DNA of 36,207 nucleotides. It comes from Desulfobacterales bacterium RIFOXYA12_FULL_46_15 (GTDB lineage: Bacteria; Desulfobacterota; Desulfobacteria; Desulfobacterales; Desulfobacteraceae). This document shows positions 1 to 7,629 of the stretch, piece by piece; position 1 is the first letter of the stretch; each line of letters starts with the position of its first letter. The position numbers were made by a program, and so were the translations under genes. The DNA is taken from contig MGTJ01000096.1 in the NCBI GenBank assembly GCA_001799395.1, positions 1-36,207 of the forward strand, given 5' to 3'. The notes beneath the pieces are model-generated. The model saw only the letters and a program-made list of their open reading frames with translations. It was not told the DNA's origin and searched no databases.

Positions 1-1
1 A

Positions 2-766
2 AAAGACTATAACCAGGGCGGAGCAAGATATAATACCTCTTATATCCAGGGGGTCGGCATCGGAACCCTTACGGATTGCTTTTCATCATTGAAATATTGT
101 GTTTATGATCAAAACCAAATTTCCATGAAAAAGCTTTTAGATATTCTTGAAAATGATTTTTCAGGTGAAGATATCCTGCATAACCAGTTGAAAAAAGCGC
201 CAAAATATGGGAACGATGATGATTATGCAGATGATATGACAAAGCATATATTCCGGATATTTCACGACGCTGTAACAAAAAGGCCCAATGCCAAGGGAGG
301 ATACTACCGGATCAATCTTCTGCCCACCACCTGTCATGTCTATTTTGGTGAAGTCACAGGAGCCCTGCCTGATGGAAGAAAAGCAGGGATTCCCTTTTCC
401 GAAGGGATATCACCGGTTCAGGGTGCGGATACATGCGGCCCGACCGCTGTTTTAAAATCTGCTTCAAAAATCGATCATTTGAAAACCGGCGGAACACTTT
501 TAAACCAGAAATTTCTACCGGAACTTATGAAAGACGAAAAAGGAAACCAGGGTATTGTTCATTTGATCCGATCATATTTTAAAATGGACGGACATCATAT
601 CCAGTTCAATGTGGTGGATGAAAAAACTTTGAGGGATGCTCAAAAAAATCCCCAGGATCACCGTGATCTGATTGTGAGGGTGGCAGGATATTCAGATTAT
701 TTTGTGGATCTTACTGCACCACTCCAGGAAGAAATTATACAAAGGACGGCCCATGCAAATTATTAA
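2..766 (+). CDS. Glycyl radical enzyme, C-terminal part (HypD / PFL2-like), truncated by window start
   Basis: The frame is open from base 2, so this is the last 254 residues of a protein usually about 800 long; an internal ATG at 89 is not a real start. The glycyl radical loop RVAGYSDYF is visible, with the radical glycine encoded at 686-688, and the tail follows the family pattern (LQEEIIQRT). Blocks such as YNTSYIQGVGIGT, KAPKYGNDDDYADD, LPTTCHVYFG and GGTLLNQKF resemble the trans-4-hydroxyproline dehydratase/glycerol-dehydratase branch rather than pyruvate formate-lyase itself. The catalytic cysteine and substrate-pocket residues lie outside the window, so the substrate cannot be decided. 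Such enzymes are cytoplasmic and oxygen-sensitive and need a radical-SAM activase, which is not in the window. A dipeptide importer follows after 172 bp, which would suit an enzyme acting on a peptide-derived amino acid; that link is inference. Confidence 0.9.
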   Translation, partial: KDYNQGGARYNTSYIQGVGIGTLTDCFSSLKYCVYDQNQISMKKLLDILENDFSGEDILHNQLKKAPKYGNDDDYADDMTKHIFRIFHDAVTKRPNAKGGYYRINLLPTTCHVYFGEVTGALPDGRKAGIPFSEGISPVQGADTCGPTAVLKSASKIDHLKTGGTLLNQKFLPELMKDEKGNQGIVHLIRSYFKMDGHHIQFNVVDEKTLRDAQKNPQDHRDLIVRVAGYSDYFVDLTAPLQEEIIQRTAHANY

Positions 767-836
767 AAAAAAGTATCTGTTCGGGTTTTTTCTTGACTTG
801 CAGGCCAAGTCTTAATAAAAATAAATAATTTGGTAA

Positions 837-884
837 TTTGTAAATCCTGCAAATTATATCTTTTTAATTAAATGGATTTACAAA
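837..884. promoter_or_regulatory. Perfect 11-bp inverted repeat in the dppA leader
   Basis: TTTGTAAATCC (837-847) and GGATTTACAAA (874-884) are exact reverse complements separated by 26 AT-rich bases. They lie 55-102 bases before the dppA start. The arms could be half-sites of an operator or form a leader hairpin. There is no T-run straight after the second arm, so it does not look like a standard terminator. No promoter boxes could be assigned with confidence. Confidence 0.5.
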
Positions 885-938
885 ATGTTTCATGGTTTTT
901 TTGTATTATTAACTAATTAATTAAAGGGGAGAAAAAAG

Positions 939-2537
939 ATGAAAAGGCGTAAATTAGTATCTGTTGCAAGCATTGCAGTTCTTTTCTGTATGCTTGCAGT
1001 ATCTGCTCAGGCAAAAACCCTTGTTTTCTGTTCCGAAGGCAGTCCGGAAGGGTTTACTCCTGCACTTTATACGGCTGGGACAACATTTGATGCCTCATCC
1101 AGACAGATTTTCGACAAACTGTCCATGTTTGAACGCGGTACAACAAAAATCGTTCCGGGTCTTGCAACATCCTGGGATATATCGCCGGACGGAACTGTTT
1201 ATACCTTCCATTTGAGAAAAGGTGTTAAATTTCATACAACGTCTTATTTCAAACCCACCCGGGATTTCAATGCCGATGATGTAATTTTCTCTTTCTGGCG
1301 CCAGCATGATAAGAACCATCCTTATCACAAAGTTTCCGGCGGTACCTATGAATATTATGCCGGAATGAGCATGCCGTCTCTGATAAAATCCATTGAAAAA
1401 AAAGACGATTATACAGTCGTTTTCACGTTGACCAAACCCAATGCACCGTTTATTGCCAATATGGCCATGGATTTTGCTTCCATTCATTCTGCAGAATATG
1501 CAAACAAAATGCTGGTAGCCAAAACACCTGAAGAATTTGATCAGAAACCCATTGGAACAGGCCCTTTTGTTTTCGTTTCCTATCAGAAAGACTCTACGAT
1601 CCGGTTCCAGGCCTTTGATAAATACTGGGCAGGAAAAGCAAAGATAGACAAACTCGTTTTCTCCATTACACCTGATGCCTCTGTCCGTTATGCAAAACTG
1701 AAAGCCGGTGAAGCCCATCTCATGCCGTATCCAAACCCGGCCGATCTTGCCGCAATGAAGAAGGATCCCAATATCAACCTGATGGAGCAGGAAGGGTTGA
1801 ATGTTGGTTATCTTGCATTTAACACAAAGAAAGAACCGTTTACCAATGTCAAGGTCCGTCAGGCATTGAGCATAGCCATTAATAAAAATGCCATTCTGGA
1901 AGCTGTATTCCAGGGTGCCGGTAAGGTAGCCAAGAATCCCATCCCTCCGACTATCTGGTCTTACAATGACGCAGTAAAAGATTATGAATACAACGTGGCG
2001 GCAGCTAAAAAACTTCTTGCTGAAGCCGGTTTTGCCAATGGTTTTGAAACCGATATCTGGGCCATGCCGGTACAGCGCCCTTACAACCCCAATGCAAAAA
2101 GAATGGCTGAAATGATCCAGGAAGACTGGTCAAAAATAGGTGTTAAGGCAAAAATTATCTCCTATGAATGGGGTGAATACCTGAAACGTTCCATGGCCGG
2201 AGAACACACAAGCCTCCTTTTAGGGTGGACGGGAGACAATGGTGATCCGGATAATTTCCTTGCCGTTCTTCTGGGATGTGATGCTGTTGGCGGTTCCAAC
2301 AGGGCTCAGTGGTGCTATAAACCTTTTGATGACCTGATCATGAAAGCAACACAGGTATCAGACCAGGCAGAAAGAACAAAATTATATCAACAGGCCCAGG
2401 TTGCTTTTAAAGAGCAGGCTCCCTGGGTAACCATCGCACATTCAGTTGTATTTAAACCCATGAGTAAAAAAGTAGTTGATTTTAAAATTGATCCTTTCGG
2501 CGGACATGTTTTCTATGGCGTAGACCTGAAAGAATAA
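939..2537 (+). CDS. dppA: Periplasmic dipeptide-binding protein DppA
   Basis: A 532-residue extracellular solute-binding protein of family 5. It has an N-terminal signal peptide (basic MKRRK, hydrophobic core, AQA cleavage region near residue 25) and no lipobox, so the mature protein should be free in the periplasm. Long stretches match what I remember of E. coli DppA, for example LVFSITPDASVRYAKL, MPYPNPADLAAMKKD, AMPVQRPYNPNA and GWTGDNGDPDNF. It captures peptides and delivers them to DppBC. The start is set by GGGGAG (926-931) seven bases before the ATG. It is the first gene of dppABCDF and is followed by an intercistronic hairpin. The family also includes haem- and nickel-linked binding proteins, but the similarity is clearly to the dipeptide type. 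Confidence 0.95.
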   Translation: MKRRKLVSVASIAVLFCMLAVSAQAKTLVFCSEGSPEGFTPALYTAGTTFDASSRQIFDKLSMFERGTTKIVPGLATSWDISPDGTVYTFHLRKGVKFHTTSYFKPTRDFNADDVIFSFWRQHDKNHPYHKVSGGTYEYYAGMSMPSLIKSIEKKDDYTVVFTLTKPNAPFIANMAMDFASIHSAEYANKMLVAKTPEEFDQKPIGTGPFVFVSYQKDSTIRFQAFDKYWAGKAKIDKLVFSITPDASVRYAKLKAGEAHLMPYPNPADLAAMKKDPNINLMEQEGLNVGYLAFNTKKEPFTNVKVRQALSIAINKNAILEAVFQGAGKVAKNPIPPTIWSYNDAVKDYEYNVAAAKKLLAEAGFANGFETDIWAMPVQRPYNPNAKRMAEMIQEDWSKIGVKAKIISYEWGEYLKRSMAGEHTSLLLGWTGDNGDPDNFLAVLLGCDAVGGSNRAQWCYKPFDDLIMKATQVSDQAERTKLYQQAQVAFKEQAPWVTIAHSVVFKPMSKKVVDFKIDPFGGHVFYGVDLKE

Positions 2538-2558
2538 GGGTCTTATGTAATTAATACC

Positions 2559-2592
2559 GGCGGTACAATAGAGTCGAATTTATTGTACCGCC
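2559..2592 (+). terminator. Intercistronic hairpin between dppA and dppB
   Basis: GGCGGTACAATA (2559-2570) and TATTGTACCGCC (2581-2592) are perfect complements around a 10-base loop, followed only by ATTTT. Such hairpins after the binding-protein gene of ABC operons commonly stabilise its mRNA or partly terminate transcription, giving excess binding protein over permease. A TTG at 2583 that would lengthen dppB lies inside the hairpin and is therefore rejected as a start. Confidence 0.75.
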
Positions 2593-2621
2593 ATTTTAAT
2601 AGAAAGAATTGTGGTGCCATT

Positions 2622-3632
2622 ATGGTTCAATTTTTTTTTAGACGATTTTTTCATGTTTTTCCAGCCTTTATCGGTGTAACCCTTCTGACATTTTCGCTTA
2701 TCCATCTGATTCCCGGGGATCCTGTCGAACTTCGTGCCGGGGAGCGGGGCATCGACCCGGCACGACATGCTGAGATAAAGGCAGAGATGGGTCTTGATAA
2801 ACCCCTCTATATTCAGTATTTCAGATATATCAGTAATGTTTTCAAAGGGGATCTGGGTAAGTCGTATGTTACTAAAAAACCAATCATTGAAGAGTTTTTC
2901 ACCCTTTTTCCAGCCACGCTTGAGCTTTCATTCTGTGCCATGATTTTTGCAGCCCTGTTTGGACTCCCGGCCGGTATTATCGCAGGGGTCAAAAGGGGAA
3001 CCCCTTTTGATCATACCATCATGGCCGTTTCTCTAACCGGGTATTCCATGCCGATTTTCTGGTGGGGGTTGTTAATGATTCTGTTCTTTTCCGTTTTTCT
3101 CGGTTGGACACCTGTTTCCGGAAGGCTTTCCGCACTGTATTGGATTGAACCTGATACCGGGTTCATGCTTATTGATACATTGATGTCGGACGAGCCCGGA
3201 GCCTTTAAATCAGCCTTGAGTCATTTAATCCTTCCGTCCATCGTCCTTGGCACCATTCCGCTTGCTGTAATAGCCCGAATGACAAGATCTTCCATGCTTG
3301 AAGTCTTGAAAGAAGATTATGTCCGGACCGCAAAAGCCAAAGGATTGTCCGACCGGCGGGTAATCCTGGTCCATGCATTAAGAAATGCAATGATTCCGGT
3401 TATTACCGTTATCGGTCTTCAAACCGGTGTTCTTCTGGCCGGCGCTATTCTGACCGAAACCATATTTGCCTGGCCGGGGGTAGGAAAATGGATACTTGAA
3501 TCCATCAGCAGACGGGATTATCCGGCCATACAGGGCGGGATTCTGATTATTGCCACATTAATTATATTTGTGAATCTCGGTGTGGATGTTCTTTATGGCA
3601 TTATAAATCCACGGATTCGATATACCAGTTAG
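2622..3632 (+). CDS. dppB: Dipeptide ABC transporter permease DppB
   Basis: A 336-residue inner-membrane permease. The start is the ATG beginning MVQFFFRRFF, which places the first membrane segment where DppB/OppB proteins have it; the longer TTG reading starts inside a hairpin. The protein has the family N-terminus (LLTFSLIHLIPGDP), several hydrophobic segments, and the cytoplasmic EAA-type loop around DYVRTAKAKGLSDRRVILVHAL that contacts the ATPases. It ends in IINPRIRY, typical of the family. It should form a heterodimer with DppC and receive peptides from DppA. The ribosome site is weak, in keeping with translation following the upstream hairpin. Confidence 0.93.
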   Translation: MVQFFFRRFFHVFPAFIGVTLLTFSLIHLIPGDPVELRAGERGIDPARHAEIKAEMGLDKPLYIQYFRYISNVFKGDLGKSYVTKKPIIEEFFTLFPATLELSFCAMIFAALFGLPAGIIAGVKRGTPFDHTIMAVSLTGYSMPIFWWGLLMILFFSVFLGWTPVSGRLSALYWIEPDTGFMLIDTLMSDEPGAFKSALSHLILPSIVLGTIPLAVIARMTRSSMLEVLKEDYVRTAKAKGLSDRRVILVHALRNAMIPVITVIGLQTGVLLAGAILTETIFAWPGVGKWILESISRRDYPAIQGGILIIATLIIFVNLGVDVLYGIINPRIRYTS

Positions 3633-3646
3633 AACAGGAATTCATT

Positions 3647-4546
3647 ATGAGCGAAATTACAGCCGTCACACAGGAGAATTCAGCACCGCCTCACCCGTTG
3701 AAAGAGTTCTGGAAATATTTCAGTGAGAACAAGGGTGCGGTCGTCGGATTATACGTTATTCTCATTGCCGTTTTTCTTGCCGTTTTTGCAGATTATATTG
3801 CTCCTCATAATCCCTTTGACCAGTACCGGGATGCACTTTTACAGCCACCTTCCTGGATGGCCGGCGGGAGCAGCAAATTTTTTCTGGGTACTGATGATGT
3901 GGGCCGGGATATTTTATCCAGGTTGATTTATGGGGCAAGATTGAGCCTTTTTGTCGGTGTTATAGTTGTTACGCTGTCCCTTGCTGCCGGGATTGTTTTT
4001 GGTGTGACAGCCGGGTATTTCGGGGGAATCTATGAAATTTTGATCATGCGGTTCATGGATATTATCCTGGCCCTGCCGAGCCTTTTGATGGCCCTGGCCA
4101 TTGTGGCCATATTGGGGCCAAGCCTGCAGAATGCCATTTTATCCATTGCCGTCGTTGTATTGCCGCATTATGTACGGCTGACCCGGGCCTCTATTCTATC
4201 TGAAAAAAACAAGGATTATGTTACAGCTTCCAGGGTCTGCGGATCAGGTCCGTTTAGAATGATGTTTGCAGTACTTCTTCCCAATTGCATGGCCCCTTTG
4301 ATTGTGCAGGCGACCCTGGGGTTTTCGACAGCTATTCTGGATGCAGCCGCCCTGGGTTTTCTCGGCATGGGAGCTCAGCCGCCCACACCGGAATGGGGTG
4401 CAATGCTTGCCAACGCACTGCAGTTTGTTCAAAGGGCCTGGTGGGTGGTGACCTTTCCCGGGCTTGCCATTCTGATTACGGTACTTGCTTTTAACCTTGC
4501 AGGAGACGGCCTTCGGGATGCACTTGATCCAAAAATGAAGCGGTAA
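3647..4546 (+). CDS. dppC: Dipeptide ABC transporter permease DppC
   Basis: A 299-residue inner-membrane permease, partner of DppB. It has the N-terminal cytoplasmic stretch and first helix of DppC/OppC proteins, then the marker LGTDDVGRDILSRLIYGARLS, followed by five hydrophobic segments. The EAA-like ATPase-coupling loop is around DYVTASRVCGSGPFRMM, and the ending GDGLRDALDPK is diagnostic. The AGGA ribosome site lies 8 bases before the ATG. It is 14 bp downstream of dppB and 22 bp upstream of dppD, so it is within one operon. Confidence 0.94.
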   Translation: MSEITAVTQENSAPPHPLKEFWKYFSENKGAVVGLYVILIAVFLAVFADYIAPHNPFDQYRDALLQPPSWMAGGSSKFFLGTDDVGRDILSRLIYGARLSLFVGVIVVTLSLAAGIVFGVTAGYFGGIYEILIMRFMDIILALPSLLMALAIVAILGPSLQNAILSIAVVVLPHYVRLTRASILSEKNKDYVTASRVCGSGPFRMMFAVLLPNCMAPLIVQATLGFSTAILDAAALGFLGMGAQPPTPEWGAMLANALQFVQRAWWVVTFPGLAILITVLAFNLAGDGLRDALDPKMKR

Positions 4547-4568
4547 ATTATATCAGTTGAGAAAAAAT

Positions 4569-5540
4569 ATGAATCAAATATTAAATATAAAGAATCTTTC
4601 AGTAGATTTTGACGGTTTCAAAGCTGTACTGGACGTGGATTTGTCTCTGGACAAGGGAAAGGTCCTGGGGGTCGTTGGTGAATCCGGATCAGGGAAAAGC
4701 GTTACCCAGCTTGCATTGATGGGCCTGATCCCGTATCCCGGCATTATTGAGGCAGATGCGCTTATTTTCAATGATTACGATCTCTTGAAAATGTCAAAAA
4801 AGAAAAAACGCAAAATCACGGGTAAAGAGATCGCCATGATTTTCCAGGAACCCATGTCAAGCCTCAATCCGTGCTTTACAGTGGAGTTTCAGCTTACCGA
4901 AACCCTTAAAATCCACGAAGGCGGATCAAAAAAACAGAGGCGTGACCGGGCCATTGAATTATTGACGCAAGTTGGAATACCGGCACCTGAATCCAGGATG
5001 AAAAGTTTTCCCCACCAGTTGTCAGGCGGAATCAGCCAACGGGTTATGATTGCCATGGCCGTTGCCTGCAACCCGAAACTTTTGATCGCAGATGAACCCA
5101 CAACCGCCCTTGACGTGACTATCCAGGCCCAGATCCTAGACCTTCTGATAAATCTTCAGAAGGAAAAAAACATGGCTATGATCCTGATCACCCACGATAT
5201 GGCAGTTATTGCAGAGACAGTGGAGGATGTAATGGTGATGTATGCCGGCCAGGTAGTGGAAAAAAACTCGGCCAATAATATTTTTACAGCCCCGAGACAC
5301 CCGTATACGGATGCTCTGCTCGGGTCCCTGCCGGAACGTAACGTCAATTCAAAAAGATTGCCGACAATACCCGGTGTTGTGCCGGGTAAATATGATAAAC
5401 CTTCAGGATGTCTTTTCCACCCCAGGTGCCGGTTTGCAAGGGAAAAATGTTCAACCCTGCGTCCGGCTTTAACCAAGGAAGGCGATAGTGTTTACAGATG
5501 CCATTTCCCATTGACAAACGGAGTCCCTCAATATGAATGA
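4569..5540 (+). CDS. dppD: Dipeptide ABC transporter ATPase DppD
   Basis: A 323-residue ATP-binding subunit. Walker A is GESGSGKS (residues 37-44), the signature is LSGGISQR, Walker B is LLIADEPT, and the switch histidine is in ITHDMAV. The C-terminal oligopeptide-transporter extension carries four cysteines in the [15 protein letters not shown] arrangement plus a later one; in characterised relatives this motif binds an Fe-S cluster. The ATG at 4569 is preferred over an in-frame TTG four codons earlier because it begins the usual N-terminus (ILNIKNLSV). It acts as a heterodimer with DppF. The gene overlaps dppF by 8 bases, which suggests translational coupling. Confidence 0.93.
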   Translation: MNQILNIKNLSVDFDGFKAVLDVDLSLDKGKVLGVVGESGSGKSVTQLALMGLIPYPGIIEADALIFNDYDLLKMSKKKKRKITGKEIAMIFQEPMSSLNPCFTVEFQLTETLKIHEGGSKKQRRDRAIELLTQVGIPAPESRMKSFPHQLSGGISQRVMIAMAVACNPKLLIADEPTTALDVTIQAQILDLLINLQKEKNMAMILITHDMAVIAETVEDVMVMYAGQVVEKNSANNIFTAPRHPYTDALLGSLPERNVNSKRLPTIPGVVPGKYDKPSGCLFHPRCRFAREKCSTLRPALTKEGDSVYRCHFPLTNGVPQYE

Positions 5541-6510
5541 GAAGACAATTATCAAGGCCCGGAATCTGAAAAAATATTATACCATCAAAGACGGGATGAT
5601 TTTTAAAACTTCTTCAACCCTGAAGGCACTGGACGGTGCTTCTTTTTCCATAAAACCTGGGGAAACATTTTCAGTGGTGGGTGAATCAGGCTGTGGAAAA
5701 TCCACCCTTGCACGGCTGATCACCATGATTGAAAGACCGACGTTCGGGGATTTTGAAGTTGATGGGATTAATGCCGTCACCAGCGATCCTGAGGCTATGA
5801 AAGCCTTGAGAGAAAGGGTTCAGATAGTTTTTCAGGATCCTTACGGATCTTTGAATCCCAGGAAAAAAGTAGGTGCAATCCTGGAAGAACCGCTTTTGAT
5901 CAACACGCAGCTCAATGCGGCTGAACGACGGGAAAAAGCACTGGCTATCATGGAAAAGGTCGGGCTTAGAAAGGAGCAGTATTCACGGTATCCCCATATG
6001 TTTTCAGGGGGGCAGAGACAGCGTATTGCCGTAGCAAGAGCCTTGATGCTGAATCCCAGCCTTGTGGTGGCGGATGAGCCGGTGTCAGCCCTGGATGTTT
6101 CCGTTCAGGCCCAGGTTCTGAATCTTCTCATGGATCTCCAGGATGAGATGAATCTTGCCTATTTATTCATCTCCCATGATTTGAGTGTTGTCCAGTTGAT
6201 TTCAAACCACGTCATGGTCATGTATCTTGGCAGGCCGGTGGAACAGGGCGAAAAGGATATTATTTTTGGAAACCCGATCCATCCTTATACAAGAGCTCTT
6301 CTTGCGGCAACTCCGCATGTGGACGGAAAAGACCGAACCAAGAGAATCATTTTAACCGGGGAAATCCCTTCTCCACTCAACCCGCCTTCAGGATGCACGT
6401 TTCATAAGCGCTGTGTCCATATGACCGATATCTGCAAGGAGACTGCCCCGGAATTCCGGTCAGTGGCGGAAAGAATGGTCTCTTGCCACCATGCTGAAAA
6501 ATTTAGCTGA
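5533..6510 (+). CDS. dppF: Dipeptide ABC transporter ATPase DppF
   Basis: A 325-residue second ATP-binding subunit of the Dpp importer. It has Walker A GESGCGKST, Q-loop VFQDPYGSLNPR, signature FSGGQRQR, Walker B LVVADEPVSALD and switch region ISHDLSVV. The C-terminal extension again has the cysteine pattern (GCTFHKRC, later C residues) of the oligopeptide family. The start overlaps the end of dppD (ATGAATGA). It is the last gene of the operon; strong hairpins follow from 6692. A degenerate copy of its Walker B region is found at 11380-11467. Confidence 0.93.
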   Translation: MNEKTIIKARNLKKYYTIKDGMIFKTSSTLKALDGASFSIKPGETFSVVGESGCGKSTLARLITMIERPTFGDFEVDGINAVTSDPEAMKALRERVQIVFQDPYGSLNPRKKVGAILEEPLLINTQLNAAERREKALAIMEKVGLRKEQYSRYPHMFSGGQRQRIAVARALMLNPSLVVADEPVSALDVSVQAQVLNLLMDLQDEMNLAYLFISHDLSVVQLISNHVMVMYLGRPVEQGEKDIIFGNPIHPYTRALLAATPHVDGKDRTKRIILTGEIPSPLNPPSGCTFHKRCVHMTDICKETAPEFRSVAERMVSCHHAEKFS

Positions 6511-6691
6511 AAGAATCGGATTCCAAAAACAGCTTATCATATTAACCATAAGAATATCTGTTGTTAAATAGTAAAATTGTCCATTTATTGACCTCCACCG
6601 TCGATTTATGTTTCTGAAGATGGCCAAAATTATTCAGAACTATGATTTTTGTAACCATGGCAAGGCCAGAAAAACCCTCAGAGGTTTTCAG

Positions 6692-6720
6692 AGTGGCGGT
6701 GCACCGCCACTATTTTTTTT
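6692..6720 (+). terminator. Rho-independent terminator downstream of dppF
   Basis: AGTGGCGGTGCACCGCCACT (6692-6711) is a perfect 20-base palindrome, folding to an 8-bp GC-rich stem with a TGCA tetraloop, and is followed by A and eight T residues. It is the most convincing terminator in the window. It lies 182 bases after the dppF stop with no gene between, so it most likely ends the dpp transcript. Confidence 0.88.
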
Positions 6721-6811
6721 GAGGAGTGTGGTTCTCAAATAATCACCTGTTCCCTCAAAAATCGGGCTGGCCTCATTCAAAGCTGTGTAGCCTGAAGAAC
6801 ACTACCCGTCA

Positions 6812-6841
6812 AAAAATCCGGTAAAGAATATTCGGATTTTT
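6812..6841. terminator. Symmetric A/T-tract hairpin
   Basis: AAAAATCCG (6812-6820) and CGGATTTTT (6833-6841) are perfect 9-bp complements with a 12-base loop. The A-run and T-run belong to the arms, so the structure would look alike from both strands. No gene reads into it directly; it may be a weak bidirectional terminator or an end remnant of a mobile element. Confidence 0.4.
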
Positions 6842-7046
6842 CAGCCAGAGTGAGACCATGGTTTTAAAAATGATATAGACTCAGGGACAAATCGACAATA
6901 CCCGGTTTTGAATAGTATTGGCATGCCTTATCCTTTATAAATTTTATGTATCGGATTGTAGCTTATCTCTTTTTGAACGTATTTCATCGATGTCTACGCT
7001 TTCACTAATTCGAATGTCTGTTAATAACGATAGGTAATTTTCCCTT

Positions 7047-7320
7047 ATGTTCCATAAACAAACAGTCAGATATTACGGTTGGTATTCGAACAAATCCCGG
7101 GGATGAGAAAAAAGGTTGGAACAGATGATGCCATTCCTGCGGTTATGCCAAATGACAGGTCTTCCAAAGAATCACGGCAGAACTGGGCACGCCTGATCCA
7201 AAAAATTTATGAGGTTGATCCACTGGTGTGTCCGAAGTGCCAGGGAACCATGAGAATTATCAGCTTTATCGAAGAACTTGACATTATCGAAAAGATATTG
7301 CGCCATTTGGATCTTTGGGA
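7047..7320 (+). pseudogene. IS91-type transposase, C-terminal remnant with a frameshift
   Basis: Reading from 7047 gives MFHKQTVRYYGWYSNKSRG, the conserved RYYGWYSN-SRG stretch of IS91-family (Y2) transposases, then a stop. One base out of frame, within the GGGG run near 7100, the protein continues with RQNWARLIQKIYEVDPLVCP and KCQGTMRIISFIEE, the typical zinc-ribbon-like end of these transposases. The catalytic N-terminal part (HUH and paired tyrosines) is absent. Similarity stops after LDLWD near 7320, where the sequence turns into a metallo-hydrolase remnant. This is a dead mobile-element scar. Confidence 0.75.
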
Positions 7321-7629
7321 CATCCGCAGCCATATCATTTCTCAAATCAATCGGGTCATAAAGCCTTTCATGCCGTGATCGGCGGAACCCATCTTGGTTT
7401 TTTGAATTCAGACGACCAGCTTGAAAAAACCATGGATGCTTTTGATCAGTATCAACTCAAACTGATAGCCGTCTCCCACTGCACCGGCAAGGAAGCAGCT
7501 GCCGCCTGTTACAACCGCTTTAGGGAAAGATTTGCCTTTGCCATGCCGGCTCTGGCGGATTCAGCTTTAATCAGAAATTCTACAGCACCTAAAACATTCA
7601 TCTTGATTGTAAATTATAGTGAGGTCTAG
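7321..7629 (+). pseudogene. MBL-fold metallo-hydrolase, C-terminal remnant
   Basis: From 7366 the frame reads HAVIGGTHLGFLNSDDQLEK and then LKLIAVSHCTGKEAAAACYN and RFRERFAFAM. This is the characteristic end of small MBL-fold hydrolases related to the dihydropterin-aminobenzene synthase group. One base out of frame just upstream, RSHIISQINRVIKPF resembles the preceding GHxGI-type segment, so a single-base deletion near 7365 probably broke the gene. The N-terminal HxHxDH half is missing. The reading continues without recognisable similarity to a stop at 7629, overlapping the end of the convergent kinase gene by four bases. Confidence 0.7.

Larger units (their letters stand above)
6511..7046. 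other. Gene-poor scar between dppF and the IS91 remnant
   Basis: 536 bases with no frame that I can assign to a protein. It holds the terminator at 6692-6720 and the inverted repeat at 6812-6841. The rest is AT-rich with stops in all frames. The upstream part of the transposase gene that begins to be recognisable at 7047 is not detectable here, so it was deleted or has decayed beyond recognition. Confidence 0.6.

Noticed and set aside
767-836. GACTTG-CAGGC-CAAGTC hairpin as terminator of the glycyl radical enzyme gene
   Set aside because: Only 6 bp and followed by an A-rich rather than T-rich stretch; termination cannot be claimed.
2583-2621. TTG start extending DppB by 13 residues
   Set aside because: It lies inside a perfect 12-bp hairpin and the extension has no family similarity; MVQFFFRRFF at 2622 fits DppB.
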